45,889 nt of DNA, from the NCBI GenBank assembly GCA_964489245.1, contig CAZAXU010000014.1, positions 1-45,889 of the forward strand, written 5' to 3'. The notes beneath the pieces were generated by a model that made no database searches, was not told the DNA's origin, and saw nothing but the letters and a program-made list of their open reading frames with translations. This DNA comes from CAZAXU01 sp964489245 (GTDB taxonomy: Bacteria; Bacteroidota; Bacteroidia; Flavobacteriales; Flavobacteriaceae). Position numbers and translations under genes: made by a program. Below are positions 42,830 through 45,889 of this stretch, piece by piece (the first letter of the stretch is position 1; the number at the start of each line of letters is the position of its first letter).

Positions 42830-43660
42830 ATGAAGGTAAAAAGCTTAATATTAACCGGTTTCGGAATCAACTGTGAGATAGAACTGGGCGCGGCATACAA
42901 AAACGCCGGTGCTGAAGTAACCATTATCCATTTCAATGAAATCATCAACGGCAAATATCATTTGCAAGATTATGACATTTTGAATTTTCCCGGCGGATTT
43001 TCTTTTGGTGATGATATTGCTTCGGGCAAAGTGATGGCGAACAAAATTAAGTATAAAAAAATGACAAACGGCAAGACCTTTATACAAGAAATCAATGATT
43101 TTGTCGCCAACGGCAAATATATAATGGGGGTGTGTAACGGATTTCAAATTTTGACACAACTTGGTCTGCTGCCGAATTTACAAAGCGCTCACGAACCGGA
43201 AGTTGCTTTGCTACACAACGATTCTCAAAAATATGAAGATCGATGGGTATATTGTAAAGTTAATCCTGAAAACACTTCGCCGTTCTTAAAAGATATAGAT
43301 ATTTTACCGGTGCCGGTGCGTCACGGTGAAGGAAAATTGGCGTTCAAAAACGATGAAGTCAAGGAGAAAATCATTGCCAACAATCAAATCGCCTTGCAAT
43401 ATGCCGATGCCAATGGAAAGATTACAGATGAATATCCGATGAACCCCAACGGCTCTCAATTAAGCATCGCCGGATTGACCGACACCACAGGACAAATATT
43501 CGGATTGATGCCACATCCGGAGGCATTTTTAAGTTTTTATAATCATCCGGATTGGGCAAAAATGAAACGAAACGGAAAGGAATTGCGCAGGGAAGAAACC
43601 GGGCAAAAGATCTTTGATAATATCGTACAAGAGTTAAAAGTTCATAAAGTTGAAAGTTAA
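42830..43660 (+). CDS. purQ: Phosphoribosylformylglycinamidine synthase, glutaminase subunit
   Basis: This class I glutamine amidotransferase supplies ammonia to PurL. The 276-residue protein has the oxyanion region NFPGGFSFGDDIASG, the nucleophile Cys102 in MGVCNGFQIL and the His229/Glu231 pair in MPHPEAFL. It is longer than the common 220-230-residue PurQ. In size and C-terminal content it resembles the glutaminase domain of large PurL proteins, suggesting origin by splitting of a fused gene. The last nine codons and the stop (LKVHKVES, TAA) are repeat sequence of the GTTRAAA family, so the C-terminal tail is repeat-encoded. Confidence 0.93.
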   Translation: MKVKSLILTGFGINCEIELGAAYKNAGAEVTIIHFNEIINGKYHLQDYDILNFPGGFSFGDDIASGKVMANKIKYKKMTNGKTFIQEINDFVANGKYIMGVCNGFQILTQLGLLPNLQSAHEPEVALLHNDSQKYEDRWVYCKVNPENTSPFLKDIDILPVPVRHGEGKLAFKNDEVKEKIIANNQIALQYADANGKITDEYPMNPNGSQLSIAGLTDTTGQIFGLMPHPEAFLSFYNHPDWAKMKRNGKELRREETGQKIFDNIVQELKVHKVES

Positions 43661-43664
43661 AAGT
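43631..43664 (+). repeat. Left repeat array of cassette 2 (GTTAAAA/GTTCATAAA type), inside the end of purQ
   Basis: GTTAAAA, GTTCATAAA, GTTGAAA, GTTAAAA: alternating 7- and 9-bp units. The array begins 30 bp before the purQ stop codon and provides it. Positions 43637-43658 are a perfect reverse complement of 44077-44098. Confidence 0.88.
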
Positions 43665-43732
43665 AGAAGGATGTTTATCATTTTCAATTATTGAATAATA
43701 AATAAAATATTGACTAAATAAAATATTTACAA

Positions 43733-44077
43733 ATGAAAATAAATCGTTTTGAAGACATACTTTCTTGGAAAAAGGCAAAAGAATTAACTATTAAAGTTTA
43801 CAAGACTTTTGAACTACACAAGGATTTCGGTTTTAAAAACCAAATTGAACGAGCTGCCGTTTCTGTGATGAATAATATAGCCGAAGGATTTGAAAGACAA
43901 ACAAATAATGAATTTCGTCAATTTCTTTACATTGCCAAAGGTTCAGTGGCAGAAGTCAGATCAATGTTATATTTAGCCTTGGATTTGAAAAAAATTGATA
44001 AAGAAAAATTTGGTGAACTATACGATTTGTCAGAAGAAATTTCGAAACTTCTATCAGGATTAATCAAGACCCTATAA
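43733..44077 (+). CDS. Four-helix-bundle protein (23S intervening-sequence/S23 family), copy 2
   Basis: A 114-residue helical protein of the same superfamily as copy 1 but a different subfamily: it starts NRFEDILSWKKAKELTIKVY, then KNQIERAAVSVMNNIAEGFE, FRQFLYIAKGSVAEVRSMLYLA, and a final helix EEISKLLSGLIKTL. The shared skeleton is R-x2-x-SV-x2-N-x2-E followed by a helix with F-x3-L-x-IA-x4-E. The opening FEDILSWKKAKEL wording is common in this subfamily. The TAA stop abuts the right repeat array. About 70 bp of AT-rich sequence without a consensus promoter separate it from purQ. Its role is unknown. Confidence 0.88.
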   Translation: MKINRFEDILSWKKAKELTIKVYKTFELHKDFGFKNQIERAAVSVMNNIAEGFERQTNNEFRQFLYIAKGSVAEVRSMLYLALDLKKIDKEKFGELYDLSEEISKLLSGLIKTL

Positions 44078-44137
44078 ACTTTCAACTTTATGAACTTTCA
44101 ACTTTATAAACTTTTAACTTTATAAACTTTTAACTCA
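44077..44137 (+). repeat. Right repeat array of cassette 2, 16-bp units ending at the purH start codon
   Basis: Three 16-bp units in exact register (44078, 44094, 44110), each ACTTTYAACTTTATRA, plus a 12-bp partial unit whose last base precedes the purH ATG. The orientation is opposite to the array at 43631. It includes TAACTTTA (44115-44122), a near -7 match 15 nt before purH. Confidence 0.92.
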
Positions 44138-45730
44138 ATGAAAGCATTATTAAGCGTATCAGACAAAACAGGAATAGTCGAATTAGTAAAACAATTAAAA
44201 GCCTTCGGCATAGAAATTATTTCTACCGGCGGAACACAAAAAGTTTTGCAGGAAGCAGGGATTGAAGTGACCGATATCCAGCAAGTTACTCACAATCCGG
44301 AGGCTTTTGGCGGACGGATGAAAACCATTTCATTCAATATAGAAAGTGCCTTGCTTTTTGACCGCGAAAAAGATAAAGAAGAAGCTGCACAACTCGGAAT
44401 CGAACCTATTGATTTGGTGGTTTGTAATCTGTATCCTTTTGAAAAAGTATTGCGTGAAGGAGCGGATTTTGAAACCCTGATAGAAAATATCGACATCGGC
44501 GGACCGACAATGATACGGGCAGCAGCAAAAAATTTCAAATATATAAACGTGCTTACCACCCCTGATGATTACGAGCCGTTTATTCAAGAGATGAAAACCA
44601 ACAATGGAACAACTACTTACGAATTTCGCAAACAATTAATGACCAAAGCTTTTAACCATACTGCCGATTACGATGCATTGATTGCACAAACAATGGACAA
44701 GGAAAACGATAAACATTCCATTCGTTTGGCATTTGAAAAAGGCAAGCAATTGCGCTACGGAGAAAACTCGCATCAACAGGCAAATTTCTACCGGCAAAAA
44801 GGCGTGGATAAGAGTTTGTTCGATATAAAATTCCTGCACGGAAAAGCTTTGTCTTATAATAATATTTTGGATATTTCCGGTGCCATAGCTTCGGTAAAAG
44901 AACTGGAACAAGAAGCCGTTGCCGTTGTCAAACATTCCAATCCGTGCGGATTGGCACAAGCCGGACAGCAACGAAAAGCCTTGGAAAAAGCTTGGCAGGG
45001 CGATCCGGTGTCGGCATTCGGTTCGATTATCGCTTTTAATACGCCTTTGACTTTGGAAACTGCTCAATTCTTTGACTTAACCAATGAAGACAGAAGCAAG
45101 CGAAAATTTATCGAAGTGGTGATTGCACCGGAAATCCATCCGGATGCTTTGGCATATCTGCAAAATCATAAAAATCTGCGGGTGTTGGAATACAATCCGG
45201 ATAATTTACCACAAAATCCCGATTATCGTATCGTAAACGGAACACTACTCGAACAAGATTACGACGATAAACTCTATGAAAAAATAGAAATGGTAACCGG
45301 ACAAGCTTCTGAAACGGATAAGGATTTAATAACATTCGGATTAAAAGCTATAAAAAATATCAAATCCAATGCAATTGTGGTGGTAGGCAGAAAAGACGAT
45401 GAATTTTACCTGATGGGAATGGGCGCCGGACAACCTAATCGTTTGGTGGCTACGGAATTGGCATTGGCAAAAGCACGGGATTTTATCCGTCAAGATTTTG
45501 TAGAAGATGAAAAAGATTTTGAAGATTATTACCACCGTGCAATACAAAAAGCATATCTGATTTCGGATGCGTTTTTCCCTTTTGCCGACAATGTGGAATT
45601 GGCAGCGGAGAAAGGAATAAGAAACATTGTGCAACCGGGTGGTTCTATCCGTGACAAATCAGTGATAGATACCTGTAATGAACGGGGAGTAAATATGGTG
45701 TTTACGGGATTACGGCATTTTAAACACTAA
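44138..45730 (+). CDS. purH: Bifunctional AICAR formyltransferase / IMP cyclohydrolase, variant form
   Basis: This protein catalyses the last two steps to IMP. The 530-residue product has an N-terminal IMP cyclohydrolase (MGS-fold) domain, residues 1 to about 190 (ISTGGTQKVL, then GGRMKTISF with Lys62). The C-terminal formyltransferase domain has RYGENSHQQANFY, VVKHSNPCGLA, SDAFFPFADNVELAAEKG and the terminal TGLRHFKH. The usual GGRVKTLHPK motif is changed to GGRMKTISF: the lysine is kept but His-Pro-Lys is lost, as in a divergent branch of the family. Its start codon directly abuts a repeat array and its stop is followed by another. Confidence 0.94.
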   Translation: MKALLSVSDKTGIVELVKQLKAFGIEIISTGGTQKVLQEAGIEVTDIQQVTHNPEAFGGRMKTISFNIESALLFDREKDKEEAAQLGIEPIDLVVCNLYPFEKVLREGADFETLIENIDIGGPTMIRAAAKNFKYINVLTTPDDYEPFIQEMKTNNGTTTYEFRKQLMTKAFNHTADYDALIAQTMDKENDKHSIRLAFEKGKQLRYGENSHQQANFYRQKGVDKSLFDIKFLHGKALSYNNILDISGAIASVKELEQEAVAVVKHSNPCGLAQAGQQRKALEKAWQGDPVSAFGSIIAFNTPLTLETAQFFDLTNEDRSKRKFIEVVIAPEIHPDALAYLQNHKNLRVLEYNPDNLPQNPDYRIVNGTLLEQDYDDKLYEKIEMVTGQASETDKDLITFGLKAIKNIKSNAIVVVGRKDDEFYLMGMGAGQPNRLVATELALAKARDFIRQDFVEDEKDFEDYYHRAIQKAYLISDAFFPFADNVELAAEKGIRNIVQPGGSIRDKSVIDTCNERGVNMVFTGLRHFKH

Positions 45731-45762
45731 GAGTTAAAAGTTGAAAGTTAAAAGTTAAAAGT
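45731..45762 (+). repeat. Left repeat array after purH (GTTRAAA type)
   Basis: GTTAAAA, GTTGAAA, GTTAAAA, GTTAAAA: four heptamers starting with GA directly after the purH stop. Same family and orientation as the array in the end of purQ. Confidence 0.88.
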
Positions 45763-45824
45763 GTATGAGGCAATGCTTAACAACTACCGAATAAAAAATT
45801 AAATATGTAGCATAAATGATATAA
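45763..45824. other. Gene-free segment between inverted arrays (empty-cassette candidate)
   Basis: About 62 bp, AT-rich; the longest ATG frame is nine codons. It lies where cassettes 1 and 2 hold a four-helix-bundle gene. Confidence 0.45.
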
Positions 45825-45889
45825 TAACTTTAAAAACTTTCAACTTTATGAACTTTCAACTTTACGAACTTTCAACTTTATGAACTTTC
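45825..45889 (+). repeat. Right repeat array, cut by window end
   Basis: AACTTTA, then 16-bp units AACTTTCAACTTTAYG at 45836, 45852 and 45868, then AACTT at the edge. Same family and orientation as the array before purH, so another pur-type gene start may lie just beyond the window. Confidence 0.85.

Larger units (their letters stand above)
43637..44137. other. Putative cassette 2: second four-helix-bundle gene enclosed by inverted arrays
   Basis: Same plan as cassette 1 with different repeats. A perfect 22-bp inverted match (43637-43658 with 44077-44098) encloses the ORF 43733-44077. The right array then continues to the base before the purH ATG. Nothing recognisable as a transposition gene is present. 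Confidence 0.5.

Noticed and set aside
42200..42900. purL/purQ as a frameshifted single gene
   Set aside because: Each frame has its own start and stop, and they are separated by about 500 bp containing another complete gene, so a simple frameshift cannot explain it.
42454..44077. Diversity-generating retroelement, because the bundle proteins resemble Avd
   Set aside because: No reverse transcriptase, no template/variable repeat pair and no adenine-biased variable region is present in the window.
39209..45889. Insertion sequences or a classical transposon
   Set aside because: No transposase or integrase frame and no clear target-site duplication. The inverted arrays are tandem short units, unlike standard terminal repeats.

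Overview
The window comes from an AT-rich member of the Bacteroidota, most likely a flavobacterial lineage. Four things point there: promoters of the TTG-N18-20-TAnnTTTG type with no Shine-Dalgarno sites; the gliding lipoprotein gene gldH beside ricT and a class A penicillin-binding protein; an acpP-fabF-rnc-IPExxxVDY gene string; and a mevalonate-pathway gene (mvaD). Genes are densely packed, with many 1-17 nt overlaps and several convergent pairs that meet within 1-4 bp. I saw no rRNA, tRNA, transposase, integrase, reverse transcriptase or CRISPR array.

From 1 to 38 kb the window is mostly housekeeping. It runs: nadD (partial) and gmk; an endonuclease/exonuclease/phosphatase-fold protein; a receiver-domain/PEP-synthase-like protein; gdhA; a tight trio of dCMP deaminase, S41 protease and LuxE-like protein; ahcY; a haem-binding DUF3365 lipoprotein; an OmpA-type lipoprotein; the acpP-fabF-rnc-IPExxxVDY operon; rnhA; leuS; a membrane zinc peptidase; upp; a LEA-like repeat protein; mvaD; a folK-deoxynucleoside kinase fusion; a ZIP transporter; a THUMP RNA methyltransferase; plsC and trpS, which are divergent; a small ferredoxin; ricT-gldH-pbp1A; ruvB; a flavodoxin-fold reductase; queG; a voltage-gated potassium channel; and a malic enzyme with a phosphotransacetylase-like domain. 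Five intrinsic terminators and several promoters or operator-like palindromes can be read directly.

From 38 kb to the end lies a purine cluster, purM-purL-purQ-purH, that differs from everything before it. All four spaces (purM/purL, purL/purQ, purQ/purH and downstream of purH) contain arrays of 7-bp or 7+9-bp repeats. An array of one orientation sits at the 3' end of each upstream gene and an array of the opposite orientation lies before the next gene. In two of the four spaces the inverted arrays enclose a small four-helix-bundle protein gene of the 23S-intervening-sequence/Avd-like family. The repeats supply the actual stop codons of purL, of the first bundle gene and of purQ. The arrays around the first bundle gene can form an uninterrupted 28-bp RNA duplex. 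The two bundle proteins belong to different subfamilies and carry different repeat families.

My reading, which is inference, is that these are repeat-bounded four-helix-bundle cassettes, full and empty, that have settled repeatedly in one operon. They look like the rRNA intervening sequences but sit between protein-coding genes. This is the most unusual thing in the window. The PurL/PurQ split, and the unusual PurM and PurH motifs, make the cluster itself worth a separate look.
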